The notes under the pieces: generated by a model | What the model saw: only the letters and a program-made list of their open reading frames with translations | Databases searched by the model: none | What the model was told of the DNA's origin: nothing | Assembly (NCBI RefSeq): GCF_000717185.1 | Contig: NZ_JNYE01000055.1 | Coordinates: 1 to 50,247 of the forward strand | Source: Kitasatospora phosalacinea | GTDB lineage: Bacteria > Actinomycetota > Actinomycetes > Streptomycetales > Streptomycetaceae | Length of the DNA stretch: 50,247 bases | Direction of reading: 5' to 3' | In this document: positions 32,609 to 41,376 of the stretch, piece after piece | Position numbering within the stretch: the stretch's first letter is position 1 | Layout of the letters: every line of letters begins with the position of its first letter | Position numbers and translations under genes: made by a program

Positions 32609-33240
32609 GCCGACGCGCCGTCAACCGCACCCTGCTGGGCCTGGTCGGACTGGGCCTGCTGGCCGGCGGGGCGCTGGTGCTGCTCGGCGGGCTCGACGCC
32701 TACCGGCACCTCGGCGTCACCCCGCCCGACTGGTGGCCGCTCACCTCGCCCGACCAGCCCGTGCTCAGTGAGGCCAGCCGCACCCGCTGGACCGACCGGG
32801 ACTGGTGGTGGCCGGTGGCGATCGCCGTCCCCGCGCTGGTGGTCGCCGGCTGCCTGTGGTGGCTGTTCTCCCAGCTGCACCGCGGTGGCCCGGCCGGGGT
32901 CGACCTGCCCTCGCCCGCGGCGTCCGGCGAACCGCACTTCGCCCTGCACGTGCGCAGCCGGGCCGTCGAGGAGGCCATCGAGGCCGAGACGGTCGCCCTC
33001 CCGGACGTCGAGCGGGTCACCGTCAAGGTCACCGGCGCGGCCCGCCGCCCCGAGGTGCGCACCGCCGTGCGGCTCGCGCCCGGCGCCGACACCGGCGCCC
33101 TGGTCACCGCCTACCGCACCGGCCCCGTCGAGCACGCCCGCCGCTCCCTGGGCCTGGCCGCGCTGCCCGCCCAGCTGCGCCTGCGCGGCGCGAAGGCGCG
33201 CCGGGAGCGGTCCCGCAAGAAGGCCCCGCGGGTGCAGTAG
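32605..33240 (+). CDS. amaP: AmaP, membrane anchor of Asp23
   Basis: This is a 211-residue protein with helix 1 'LLGLVGLGLLAGGALVLLGG' (about 10-29), an external Trp-rich loop, helix 2 'WWPVAIAVPALVVAGCLWWL' (about 68-87) and a cytoplasmic domain containing 'ERVTVKVTGAARRPEVRTAV' and a strongly basic end. This is the layout of alkaline-shock membrane anchor AmaP, which recruits Asp23 to the membrane. It is the last gene of the operon, followed by an inverted-repeat element. Confidence 0.82.
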   Translation: MSRRAVNRTLLGLVGLGLLAGGALVLLGGLDAYRHLGVTPPDWWPLTSPDQPVLSEASRTRWTDRDWWWPVAIAVPALVVAGCLWWLFSQLHRGGPAGVDLPSPAASGEPHFALHVRSRAVEEAIEAETVALPDVERVTVKVTGAARRPEVRTAVRLAPGADTGALVTAYRTGPVEHARRSLGLAALPAQLRLRGAKARRERSRKKAPRVQ

Positions 33241-33252
33241 CCGGGGAAGGCA

Positions 33253-33368
33253 CGCGGGGAACTGCGCGGGGCGGGGGAGCACGTCAATCGGTTCGCGGGA
33301 CAGGGCAAGTGATCGTCCTGCGTCGCGATCCGGCTGGGCGTGCTCGGTCGGCCGCGCAGTTCCCCGCG
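33253..33368. repeat. 17-bp inverted repeat element between convergent genes
   Basis: CGCGGGGAACTGCGCGG (33253-33269) and its exact complement (33352-33368) flank about 82 bp. The motif resembles an intergenic sequence I recall as very common in Streptomyces genomes. Between the convergent amaP and SDR genes it could act as a two-way terminator or RNA-stabilising stem. Confidence 0.7.
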
Positions 33369-33407
33369 CCCCTGGGTTCGCGTCCGGGCTCGCTGCCCGG
33401 GTGCGTC

Positions 33408-34163
33408 CTACAGGCTGCGGGTGGCGCCGCCGTCGACGGGGAGCATCAGGCCGGTGAGGTAGGAGGCGGCGGGGGAGAGCAGGAAGGCGGCGGTGCGGCC
33501 GAACTCCTCGGGGGTGCCGTAGCGGCGCAGCGGGATGCCGGCGGCGGCCGTGTCGCGGGCGGTGGCCGGGTCGGGGGCGAGGGCGTCGAGCTCGCGGACG
33601 CGGTCGGTGTCGATCCGGCCGGGGAGCAGGCCGAGGACGCGGATGCCGCGGGGGCCGAGCTCGTCGGCGAGGGTCTTGGCGGCCATGGCGAGGCCGGGGC
33701 GCAGGCCGTTGGAGATGCCGAGGCCGGGGATGGGCTGGCGGACCGAGGTGGACAGCACGAAGCCGATGACGCCCCCGGCGGGGAGGTGCTCGGCGGCGGT
33801 GCGGGCCAGCCGGAGGGCGCCGAGGAAGACGGAGTCGAACGCGGTGCGCCAGGCCTCGTCGGTGGCGGTGGCGACCGGGCCCGCGCCGGGGCCGCCGACG
33901 CTGATCAGGATGCCGTCGAAGCCGCCGAAGCGGCTGCGGGCGGCGTCGACCAGGCGCTGCGGGGTGGCCGGGTCGGCGTTGTCCGCGCCGACTCCGTGGG
34001 CGTGCTCGCCGAGGGCGTCCGCGGCGGCGGCGGCCGCCGCCTCGGTGCGGCCGGTGACGACCACCTTGGCGCCTTCGGCGATCAGTTGCTGCGCGGTGGC
34101 GTGGCCGAGTCCCCGGGTCGCGCCGGTGACCACGTACACCCTGTCCTTGAGTCCGAGATCCAT
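33408..34163 (-). CDS. Short-chain dehydrogenase/reductase
   Basis: This is a 251-residue SDR. The cofactor site is 'VYVVTGATRGLGHATAQQL' (about residues 9-27). 'ISVGGPGAGP' stands at the place of the NNAG strand. The catalytic region is 'GFVLSTSVRQPIPGLGISNG': where the usual Tyr-x3-Lys would stand the sequence has 'GLGISNGLRPGL', so the Tyr is missing and activity may be altered or lost. The C-terminus 'SPAASYLTGLMLPVDGG' is typical. A GAGAAT hexamer 7 nt before the ATG suggests a leaderless message; an in-frame ATG lies at 34172. Confidence 0.83.
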   Translation of the reverse strand: MDLGLKDRVYVVTGATRGLGHATAQQLIAEGAKVVVTGRTEAAAAAAADALGEHAHGVGADNADPATPQRLVDAARSRFGGFDGILISVGGPGAGPVATATDEAWRTAFDSVFLGALRLARTAAEHLPAGGVIGFVLSTSVRQPIPGLGISNGLRPGLAMAAKTLADELGPRGIRVLGLLPGRIDTDRVRELDALAPDPATARDTAAAGIPLRRYGTPEEFGRTAAFLLSPAASYLTGLMLPVDGGATRSL

Positions 34164-34205
34164 GCCGACCATTCTCGCCGGTCGGCACGGATCCCGGACG
34201 GCGGG

Positions 34206-35705
34206 TCAGCCCACCGGGACGCCGGGGTTGGTGAGGGCGGCGGGGCCGGTGACGGTGTTGTCGGCGGTGACGGTGACGGGGCAGGCCGCGGAGTAGTTGG
34301 TGACGTCGATCGCGTACTTGGCGGGGTTGCTGCCGGTGGCGCCGGTCAGGTCGGAGGCGTTGTGGCGGAAGACGGTGCCGCAGCCCCAGCCGGGCTGCTG
34401 GGTGTGGGTCTGGTAGCCGTCGTTCATGGTGCGCGTGCCGGTGTTGTTCTCGATGACGTAGCCGTTGCCCTTCACGTCGACCCAGGAGTCGTCGTAGTTG
34501 ACGTTCGTCAGGCCGTTGCCGTCGAAGCGGTTGCCGGAGACCAGGCCGCCGGTGGTGCCCTCCTTGAGGTCGATGTTCTCGCCGCCGATGTTGGGGCCGA
34601 TGGTGTTGTCCAGGATCTGCACGTGGTCGCTCCGGTCGGTGAGCGTGTTGGCGGTGCCGACGTACACGCCCTCGCCCTTGCCGTCGCGGGCGGTGCCGGT
34701 GTCGTGCACGGTGGAGCCGCGCAGCACGCCGTAACTGGAGGAGTTGCGGAAGTGCACGCCCTCCATGGTGGTGTGGTGGACCGTCACCCCGTCGAGCACC
34801 ACGTGGTCCGAGGCGTCGACCATGATGCCCTTCTGGGCGTGGGTGACGGTGATGCCCCGGACGGTCCAGTACGGGGCGCCGGCCAGCGAGAGGCCGTAGC
34901 CGCCGCCGGTGGAGGTGGTGAGGACGGCGGCGGGGGAGCCGGTCAGGGTGATCCGGGCGGCGGCGGTGCCCGCCGTGGTGATCTTGAAGTTGCCGGTGTA
35001 GGTGCCGTCGGCGAGCTGGATGGTGCGGCCGGGGACGGCGGCGCTCAGCGCGGCCTGGAGCTCCTTGGCGGTGGAGACCCGGACGGTGTCCGCCGGGGGC
35101 GGGGAGAGGGTGGCGTCGTTCTGGCCGGGGGTGCTCACGGGGGCCGAGGGCGTGGGGGAGGCCGAGGAGGAGGGCGTGGGGGAGGCCGAGGCGGGCGGGG
35201 GAGAGGAGGGGGCGGCGCCGGTCGCGGTCAGCGAGACGTCGTCGGCCTGGTAGGGGCTGCCGTACCAGCCGCTCAGCGCGACGGTGACCCGGGTGGTGTC
35301 CGGGCCGGTGGTGAAGGTGCGGGCGAGCTGCGTCCAGCCGGGGGCGTTCGCCCAGGTGGAGGTGGACACGCCGGTGCCGGAGGCCGCGAGGGTGACGTAC
35401 GAGCCCTTCACCCAGGCGGTCAGGGTGTAGCCGGTGTTCGGCTGGACGGCGACGTCCTGGGTGCACGGGGCGAGGTCCGCGGCGCCGGGGGAGGCGCTGA
35501 GCGCGGCGGTGCCGGAGTGCGGGGCGGAGGTCGTGGTGGCGGCGGTGCCGGTGCACGTCCAGGGGGAGAGCGCGGCGGCCTCGAAGCCGCCGTTGGCGAG
35601 GAGTTCGGTGGCCGCGCCGGCCTGGGCGGGCAGCAGGGCGAGGACGGCCGAGCCCAGGGCGAGGGCGCCGGCCGCGGCGGCGCCGCGGTGGGGGCGGTGT
35701 GTCAT
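34206..35705 (-). CDS. Secreted right-handed beta-helix protein with N-terminal carbohydrate-binding-like module
   Basis: This is a 499-residue secreted protein. It has a signal peptide (about 1-31), a jelly-roll module like CBM4_9/CBM6 (about 32-165, 'ELLANGGFEAAALSPW'), a Pro/Ser linker (about 168-205) and a parallel beta-helix (about 210-499). The helix has repeated short strands, for example 'VVLDGVTVHHTTMEGVHFRN' and then 'VQILDNTIGPNIGGENIDL'. Polysaccharide lyases such as chondroitinase-B/PL6 and pectate lyases use this fold. Catalytic residues cannot be assigned. A DasR-like box lies in its promoter. The longer upstream frame is not coding. Confidence 0.83.
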   Translation of the reverse strand: MTHRPHRGAAAAGALALGSAVLALLPAQAGAATELLANGGFEAAALSPWTCTGTAATTTSAPHSGTAALSASPGAADLAPCTQDVAVQPNTGYTLTAWVKGSYVTLAASGTGVSTSTWANAPGWTQLARTFTTGPDTTRVTVALSGWYGSPYQADDVSLTATGAAPSSPPPASASPTPSSSASPTPSAPVSTPGQNDATLSPPPADTVRVSTAKELQAALSAAVPGRTIQLADGTYTGNFKITTAGTAAARITLTGSPAAVLTTSTGGGYGLSLAGAPYWTVRGITVTHAQKGIMVDASDHVVLDGVTVHHTTMEGVHFRNSSSYGVLRGSTVHDTGTARDGKGEGVYVGTANTLTDRSDHVQILDNTIGPNIGGENIDLKEGTTGGLVSGNRFDGNGLTNVNYDDSWVDVKGNGYVIENNTGTRTMNDGYQTHTQQPGWGCGTVFRHNASDLTGATGSNPAKYAIDVTNYSAACPVTVTADNTVTGPAALTNPGVPVG

Positions 35706-35756
35706 GACGAGCGCTCCGGTGTGGGGGAAAGAGCGGTTCAGGGCATGTGCACGGCC

Positions 35757-35786
35757 AATTTGGACTAGACCATTGCGGGGAGTCAA
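35757..35786 (-). promoter_or_regulatory. Promoter of the beta-helix gene
   Basis: On the minus strand TTGACT (35786-35781) and CAAATT (35762-35757) are 18 bp apart. The DasR-like box occupies most of the spacer. Confidence 0.5.
35761..35772. promoter_or_regulatory. DasR-like (dre) operator
   Basis: TGGACTAGACCA differs at one position from the core TGGTCTAGACCA of the dre site bound by DasR, the GntR-family GlcNAc/chitin regulator of Streptomyces. The outer bases match less well. Its place between -35 and -10 is a typical repressor position. Confidence 0.55.
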
Positions 35787-35908
35787 TGGGTGTGCGCGGA
35801 CAGGTCCCCGACCGGCCGCCCGACCCGGCGCCGACCGGGTGTCAATGGCGCCGGACCGGGAACCGTCCGAAGATGGGGGAACCGGACCACCCACCCGAGG
35901 TGCAGCGC

Positions 35909-38191
35909 ATGGACAGTCGGCGGATGCCGAACATCGACGGCGTCGCGGCAGCCCTGGTCGACGGCGACGGACGCGTCGTGGGCTGGACCTCCGCCGCCGA
36001 GCACCTGCTCGGCCTGCCCGCCGACCAGGTCACCGGCCGCCCCGCCGCCGACCTGCTGGCCGACGGCGCGGGCGACGCCCGGGCCCTCGGCCGGCGCACC
36101 GGCGAGGTCCGGCTGCGCACCGGCGACGGCGCCACCCTGGAGGTCGCCTACCAGGTGCTGCCGCTGGCCGGCGAGCACGGCGAGGTCCGCGCCCTGGTGC
36201 TGGCCACCCCCGCCGACACCGTCGCCCGGCGGCGCCAGGACGAGGCGTTCACCCGGGAGCTGTTCCTGCAGGACCGGCTCGGCCTGGCCTTCTTCGACAC
36301 CGACCTGCGGCTGCTGCGCACCAACACCCACCTGCTCCCGTACACCGGCCTGCCCGCCCACCTGGCCGGGCACCGGCTCGGCGACTTCCTGCAGCCCGCC
36401 GACGCCGCGGCCGCCGAGGCGGTGCTGCGCGGCGTGCTGGTCAGCGGGGAGCCGGTGGTGCGGGCCGAGCTGCCGATCCGGACCCTGGACGACCCCGGCC
36501 CGGCCGTGGTCATGGAGGTGCAGGCCTTCCGCCTGCAGGCCCCCGACGGGACGCTGATCGGGGTGACCGCGCTGTTCGGCGACGTCACCGAGCTGCACCG
36601 CTACCGGCGGCGCGCCGACGTGCTGCACCGGGCCACCGCCGCCGTCGGCGGCTCGCTCTCGGTGGTCGGCACCGCCGAGGACCTGGCCGGCGTCCTGGTG
36701 CCCGGCCTCGGCGGCCGCGCCGAGGTGGACATCGCCGAGGCCGTCTTCACCGGCGACGAGCCCGCGCCCGGCGCCGATGGCCTGCTCGCCGTCCGCCGCA
36801 CCGCCACCGCGGGCCCGCCCGGCCCCGACGCCCGCCCGCTCGGCCCGCTCGGCCGCGAACGCCTCGGGGCCCCCGCCGCGGCCGGACCGCTGTCGATGAG
36901 CGCCCCGCTGCACGCCCGCGGCGGCCCGCTCGGCCGGGTCGCCGTCCACCGCGGCGAGGACGAGGGCCCGTACGAGGACGAGGACCTCGAACTGCTGCGG
37001 GAGATCGCCGCCCGGGCCGCGCTGGCCCTCGACAACGCCCGCCGCTACACCCGCGAGCACCGGGCCGCCGTCGGCCTGCAGCGCTCGCTGCTGCCGCCCG
37101 CCGAGACCGTGGTGCCCGCCGCCACCACCGCCAGCGTCTACCGGCCCACCGACACCGCGACCGGCGTCGGCGGCGACTGGTTCGACGTCATCCCGCTCTC
37201 CGGCGCCCGGGTCGCCCTGGTCGCCGGGGACGTGGTCGGCCACGGGCTCCAGGCCAGCGCCACCATGGGCCGGCTGCGCACCGCCGTGCGCACCCTCGCC
37301 GACCTCGACCTGGAACCCGACGAGCTGCTGGTGCACCTGGACGACCTGGTCTCCCAGCTGGTCGTCGAGGGCAGCGAGGAGGAGCGCGAGCGCGGCGTCG
37401 CCGACCCCTCCGGGGCGACCTGCGTGTACGCCGTCTACGACCCGGTCTCCGGGATCTGCCAGGCCGCCAGCGCCGGGCACCCGCCGCCCGCCCTGGTCCA
37501 CCCCGGCGGCCGGGTCGAGTACCTACCGGTCAACCCCGGGCCGCCGCTCGGCGTCGGCGGGCTGCCGTTCGAGACGGCCGAGTGCGCGCTGCGGGCGGGC
37601 AGCGTGCTGGCGCTGTACACCGACGGGCTGATCGAGGGCGGCGGCAGCGGCGGCGACCTGGACGAGGGCATGGCCCAGCTCGCCGCCCGGCTCGGCGAGG
37701 CCGACCTCGGCGGCGACCTGGCCGCGGCCGGACGGGCGATCGTCGCGGAGATGTCCACCGCCGGGCTCAGCGACGACGTCACGCTGCTGCTGGCCCGGCT
37801 GCACCCCGTCCCGGCCGCCGACACCGCCGTGTGGACCATCGACGCCGACCCGTCCGCGGTCGCCGGGGTCCGCGAGGCCGCCACCCGGACGCTGGAGGGG
37901 TGGGGGCTGGACGCGCTGGTGTTCACCACCGAGCTGGTGCTCAGCGAACTGGTCACCAACGCGATCCGGTACGCGGGCGGGCCGGTGATGGTGCGGCTGA
38001 TCCGCTCCTCGGTGCTGACCTGCGAGGTCTCCGACCCGAGCTCCACCCAGCCGCGGATGCGCCGGGCCCGGCTCACCGACGAGGGCGGCCGCGGCCTGTA
38101 CCTGGTCGCCCAGCTGACCGAGCGGTGGGGCAGCCGCTACACCCGCAACGGCAAGACCATCTGGGCCGAGCAGCCGCTGGGGCCTGCCTGA
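35909..38191 (+). CDS. PAS-PAS-GAF-PP2C(SpoIIE)-HATPase regulator (phosphatase plus anti-sigma-kinase-like)
   Basis: This is a 760-residue soluble signalling protein. Domains in order are PAS 8-100, PAS 118-230, GAF-like 235-380, PP2C/SpoIIE phosphatase about 385-632, and a GHKL/RsbW-like ATPase about 640-757. Metal-binding phosphatase motifs are present: 'GVGGDWFDVIPLSG', 'VALVAGDVVGHGLQASATMG', 'LALYTDGLIEGG' and 'SDDVTLLLARL'. The ATPase has N-box 'LVLSELVTNAIRYAGG' and a glycine-rich 'DEGGRGLYLVAQL'. Such streptomycete proteins set the phosphorylation state of anti-sigma-factor antagonists and can also act as kinase, so they work in a SigB-like partner-switching cascade. No partner gene lies nearby. 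The ATG at 35909 has GAGGTG 7 nt upstream. Confidence 0.92.
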   Translation: MDSRRMPNIDGVAAALVDGDGRVVGWTSAAEHLLGLPADQVTGRPAADLLADGAGDARALGRRTGEVRLRTGDGATLEVAYQVLPLAGEHGEVRALVLATPADTVARRRQDEAFTRELFLQDRLGLAFFDTDLRLLRTNTHLLPYTGLPAHLAGHRLGDFLQPADAAAAEAVLRGVLVSGEPVVRAELPIRTLDDPGPAVVMEVQAFRLQAPDGTLIGVTALFGDVTELHRYRRRADVLHRATAAVGGSLSVVGTAEDLAGVLVPGLGGRAEVDIAEAVFTGDEPAPGADGLLAVRRTATAGPPGPDARPLGPLGRERLGAPAAAGPLSMSAPLHARGGPLGRVAVHRGEDEGPYEDEDLELLREIAARAALALDNARRYTREHRAAVGLQRSLLPPAETVVPAATTASVYRPTDTATGVGGDWFDVIPLSGARVALVAGDVVGHGLQASATMGRLRTAVRTLADLDLEPDELLVHLDDLVSQLVVEGSEEERERGVADPSGATCVYAVYDPVSGICQAASAGHPPPALVHPGGRVEYLPVNPGPPLGVGGLPFETAECALRAGSVLALYTDGLIEGGGSGGDLDEGMAQLAARLGEADLGGDLAAAGRAIVAEMSTAGLSDDVTLLLARLHPVPAADTAVWTIDADPSAVAGVREAATRTLEGWGLDALVFTTELVLSELVTNAIRYAGGPVMVRLIRSSVLTCEVSDPSSTQPRMRRARLTDEGGRGLYLVAQLTERWGSRYTRNGKTIWAEQPLGPA

Positions 38192-38218
38192 CGGCCCCCA
38201 CCGGGCGCGCGCCGCCGC

Positions 38219-39025
38219 TCAGCCGGTGACGGCGACCGGCTCCTCGGCCGCCGCGGCCGGCCCGGCGGCGTCCTGCCTGGCCTCGCGGCGGGCCATCACC
38301 ACCAGGCCGACCGGGATCAGCGCGGTGAACAGCCACCACTGGATCGCGTACGCCATGTGCGGGCCGATGTCGGAGTGGCCGGGCTCGGCGAGCAGCTCGG
38401 GGGAGGGGCCCGCGGCGGGGAGGGAGGAGGCCAGCTCCAGGTAGCCGCCGAGCACGGCGGTGCCCGCGTACTTCGCCTGCTCGGCGGTGTTGATCACCTT
38501 GAACATCCGGTCCGGCAGGCCGCCGCGGTTCTTCACGCCCAGCGAGGCGTACGTCTCGTCGGCGCGCAGCCGCCCGGTGACGGTGACCTCGCCGGACGGC
38601 GGGGCGGGGACGTCCGGGATGCTGGCGGCGTCCGCGGCGGACTCCACCCAGCCGCGGTTGACCAGTACCGAGCCCCGGCCGTCGGCGAGCACCAGCGGGG
38701 TGACGACGAAGTAGCCGATGGTGGAGCCGCCGGGCTCGGTGCGGCCGCGGATCACCACCTCGTGCGCGGTGTCGTAGCTGCCGGTGGCGGTCACGGTGCG
38801 CCACACCTCGCCGGTCGGGACGGACCAGCCGGGGGAGGAGAGCGAGTCGAAGGCGACCGGGGTGCTGCCCAGGTTCTGCGCCACCAGGTCGTTGCGGGCC
38901 ACCCGGGCCTCGTGCCGGTGGTACTGCCAGAAGCCCAGCTTGATCATGGTGGGGACCAGCACCGCGGCCACCAGCACGATGACCGCCCAGCGCAGGGACA
39001 GCAGGAATCGGTACACACCCGGCAC
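38219..39025 (-). CDS. SURF1-family protein (cytochrome c oxidase assembly)
   Basis: This is a 268-residue membrane protein with an N-terminal helix ('WAVIVLVAAVLVPTMIKLGF') and a C-terminal helix ('YAIQWWLFTALIPVGLVVMA') flanking an extracytoplasmic domain. 'LGFWQYHRHEAR' and 'LVNRGWVESA' are the SURF1 signatures. The protein helps insert haem a into the aa3 oxidase. The start is GTG at 39025, because a very strong site, TAAGGAGGG, lies 5 nt upstream. A longer frame to 39055 would bypass that site. It is 22 bp downstream of the exonuclease gene and probably co-transcribed. Confidence 0.9.
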   Translation of the reverse strand: MPGVYRFLLSLRWAVIVLVAAVLVPTMIKLGFWQYHRHEARVARNDLVAQNLGSTPVAFDSLSSPGWSVPTGEVWRTVTATGSYDTAHEVVIRGRTEPGGSTIGYFVVTPLVLADGRGSVLVNRGWVESAADAASIPDVPAPPSGEVTVTGRLRADETYASLGVKNRGGLPDRMFKVINTAEQAKYAGTAVLGGYLELASSLPAAGPSPELLAEPGHSDIGPHMAYAIQWWLFTALIPVGLVVMARREARQDAAGPAAAAEEPVAVTG

Positions 39026-39047
39026 GCTAGCCCTCCTTACCGCCGGG

Positions 39048-40043
39048 TCAGGCACCGGGGTGCGGCGCGACCTCGCGCAGCAGCTGCAGGAACGCGTCCT
39101 CGCCGACCACCGGGGTGCCGTGCTCGCGGGCCTTGCGGGCCTTGCCGCTCCAGGAGCCGGGCTCGTTGGTGACCAGCAGGCTGGTGAGCCGGCTCACCGA
39201 GGAGGCGATGTGCAGCCCGGCCTCGGTGGCCCGGTCCTCCAGCAGCTCGCGGTCGGTGGCGGTGTCGCCGGTGATCGCCACCCGCATGCCCTGCACCAGC
39301 GGCGAGCCGTCCGTCCAGCGGCCCGGGTTCGGGTACGGGCAGGCCGGGCGCTTGCGGCCGGGGCGGTAGGAGGAGCTCCACGAGCCGCGGGCCGGGCCGG
39401 TGGCCGGCGCGGCGGCCGCGGCGTCCTCGCCGAGGTCGGTGACGGCGACGCAGGCGGTCAGCGGCAGCGGGACGCCGCCGCTGCGGGCCAGCTCCAGCGA
39501 GGGCCGGAACACCTCGGCCAGCACCCGGGCGTCGTCCAGCGCGTGGTGGGCCTGGCGCTGGTGCACGCCGAAGTGCGCGGCCAGCGAGGAGAGCTTGCCG
39601 TTGGGCAGCGGCAGCCGCAGGTCGCGGGCCAGCACCATGGTGCACAGCCGCTGCTCGACCGGGGCGCGCAGGCCCGCCCGGGAGAACTCGCGGGAGATCA
39701 TGTTCCAGTCGAACAGCGCGTTGTGGGCGACCAGCACCCGGTCGCGCAGCCGCTCGGCGAACTCGGCGGCGACCTCCGGGAAGGTCGGCGCGCCCGCCAG
39801 CACCTCGCTGGTCAGGCCGTGGATCCAGACCGGCCCCGGGTCCCGTTCGGGGTTGACCAGGGTGTACCAGTGGTCGGTGGTCTCGCCGTCGGGGTCGAGC
39901 TGGTAGACGCCCGCCGAGATGACCCGGTCGGAGCGGCCGAGACCGGTGGTCTCCACGTCGACCACCGCGAAGCCGCGCCCGCCGCCCCCGCCGGGGCCGG
40001 TGCGCGGTGCCGGGATCGGCGGGGTGGGGAATGGCGCGTACAT
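39048..40043 (-). CDS. DEDDh 3'-5' exonuclease with C-terminal BRCT domain
   Basis: This is a 331-residue protein. The exonuclease domain (about 22-185) has motif I 'FAVVDVETTGLGRSD' (Asp and Glu), motif II in 'VLVAHNALFDWNM' and motif III 'HHALDDARVLAEV' (His and Asp), as in DnaQ/polymerase III epsilon. A BRCT domain follows (about 250-331, 'GMRVAITGDTATDRELLEDR' and then 'SLLVTNEPGSWSGKARKAR'), a phosphopeptide or DNA-end binding module. The combination suggests a repair or editing nuclease rather than the replicative subunit. TAAAGT (40057-40052) 8 nt before the ATG suggests a leaderless transcript. Confidence 0.88.
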   Translation of the reverse strand: MYAPFPTPPIPAPRTGPGGGGGRGFAVVDVETTGLGRSDRVISAGVYQLDPDGETTDHWYTLVNPERDPGPVWIHGLTSEVLAGAPTFPEVAAEFAERLRDRVLVAHNALFDWNMISREFSRAGLRAPVEQRLCTMVLARDLRLPLPNGKLSSLAAHFGVHQRQAHHALDDARVLAEVFRPSLELARSGGVPLPLTACVAVTDLGEDAAAAAPATGPARGSWSSSYRPGRKRPACPYPNPGRWTDGSPLVQGMRVAITGDTATDRELLEDRATEAGLHIASSVSRLTSLLVTNEPGSWSGKARKAREHGTPVVGEDAFLQLLREVAPHPGA

Positions 40044-40178
40044 AACGCACCACTTTACGGGGAACGGCGGGCGGCCCCGACTGCCCCGGTCGGAATAGTG
40101 CGGGCGGGCCGCGCCTTGGCACTGGGGACGCGGGTGCGGACACCCGCGGCTCCCCCGTACGGACGAAGGACTCCCCTC

Positions 40179-41222
40179 ATGCGCGCCACCGTGATCCACG
40201 GCCCCCAGGACATCCGGATCGAGGAGGTGCCGGACCCGCGGATCGAGCGGCCCACCGACGCGGTGGTGCGGGTGCTGAACGCCTGCATCTGCGGCAGCGA
40301 CCTGTGGGCGTACCGGGGGGTGGCCGCGCGGAAGGCCGGGCAGCGGATCGGGCACGAGTTCCTGGGCTTCGTCGAGGAGGTCGGCGCCGAGGTGCGCGGC
40401 TTCGCGGTCGGCGACCTGGTGGTGGCCCCGTTCGTCTGGTCGGACGGCGTGTGCGAGTACTGCCGGGAGGGCCTGCAGACCTCCTGCCCGCACGGCGGGT
40501 TCTGGGGCACCCCGGGGTCGGACGGCGGGCAGGGCGAGGCCGTCCGGGTGCCGTTCGCGGACGGGACGCTGGTGCGGCTGCCCAAGGAGGCGGCCGGGGA
40601 CGAGAAGCTGCTGCCCGGGCTGCTGGCGCTGTCCGACGTGATGGCGACCGGGCACCACGCGGCGGTCTCGGCGGGCGTGCGGCCCGGGGCGACGGTCGCG
40701 GTGGTCGGCGACGGCGCGGTCGGGCTGTGCGGCGTGCTGGCCGCGCACCGGCTGGGCGCGGGCCGGATCATCGCGCTCGGCCGGCACGAGGGCCGCACCG
40801 CGATCGCCCGCTCCTTCGGCGCCACCGACGTGGTGGCCGAGCGCGGCGAGGCGGCGGTCGAGGCGGTGCGCGAGCTGACCGGCGGGCAGGGCGCGCACGC
40901 CGTGCTGGAGGCGGTCGGCACCGAGGAGTCGATGCGCACCGCGATCTCGATCGCCCGGGACGGCGGCGCGGTCGGCTACGTCGGCGTGCCGCACGGCGGC
41001 AGCGCGGGCGTGGACATCGGCCAGATGTTCAACCGGAACGTGCAGCTGCGCGGCGGCGTCGCCCCGGCCCGGGCGTACATCCCCGAGCTGCTGGCGGACG
41101 TGCTCTCCGGCGCGATCGACCCGGGCGCGGTGTTCGACCGCACGGTGGGGCTGGACGGGGTGCCCGAGGGCTACCGGGCGATGGACGAGCGGACGGCGCT
41201 GAAGGTGCGGATCGCGTTCTGA
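40179..41222 (+). CDS. Zinc-dependent alcohol dehydrogenase (MDR superfamily)
   Basis: This is a 347-residue medium-chain dehydrogenase. The catalytic zinc site is built from Cys in 'NACICGSDLWAYRG' and His-Glu in 'IGHEFLGFVEEVG'. The structural-zinc loop 'DGVCEYCREGLQTSCPHGGF' appears partly reduced. The NAD(P) loop is 'VAVVGDGAVGLCGVLAAHRL' (about residues 172-191). Close relatives often oxidise or reduce small alcohols or aldehydes. The true substrate is unknown. GAAGGA lies 8 nt before the ATG. It is a single gene followed by a hairpin terminator. Confidence 0.9.
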   Translation: MRATVIHGPQDIRIEEVPDPRIERPTDAVVRVLNACICGSDLWAYRGVAARKAGQRIGHEFLGFVEEVGAEVRGFAVGDLVVAPFVWSDGVCEYCREGLQTSCPHGGFWGTPGSDGGQGEAVRVPFADGTLVRLPKEAAGDEKLLPGLLALSDVMATGHHAAVSAGVRPGATVAVVGDGAVGLCGVLAAHRLGAGRIIALGRHEGRTAIARSFGATDVVAERGEAAVEAVRELTGGQGAHAVLEAVGTEESMRTAISIARDGGAVGYVGVPHGGSAGVDIGQMFNRNVQLRGGVAPARAYIPELLADVLSGAIDPGAVFDRTVGLDGVPEGYRAMDERTALKVRIAF

Positions 41223-41279
41223 GACCCGTCGGTCGGGTGAACAACTGACCGCTGAACAGCGGAAATCGAAGGATCATCA

Positions 41280-41312
41280 CACCGGGGTGGCCGCAAAACG
41301 GCCGCCCCGGTG
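41280..41312 (+). terminator. Hairpin terminator after the alcohol dehydrogenase
   Basis: A 14-bp stem CACCGGGGTGGCCG/CGGCCGCCCCGGTG (one G-U pair) with loop CAAAA, 58 nt past the stop. No U tract. Confidence 0.75.
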
Positions 41313-41376
41313 GCGTGTTCTGGTCAGTTTTCGGCCACATCGCGTGGGGGATCTTCTCGCCGCCCGCTCCTGGATC

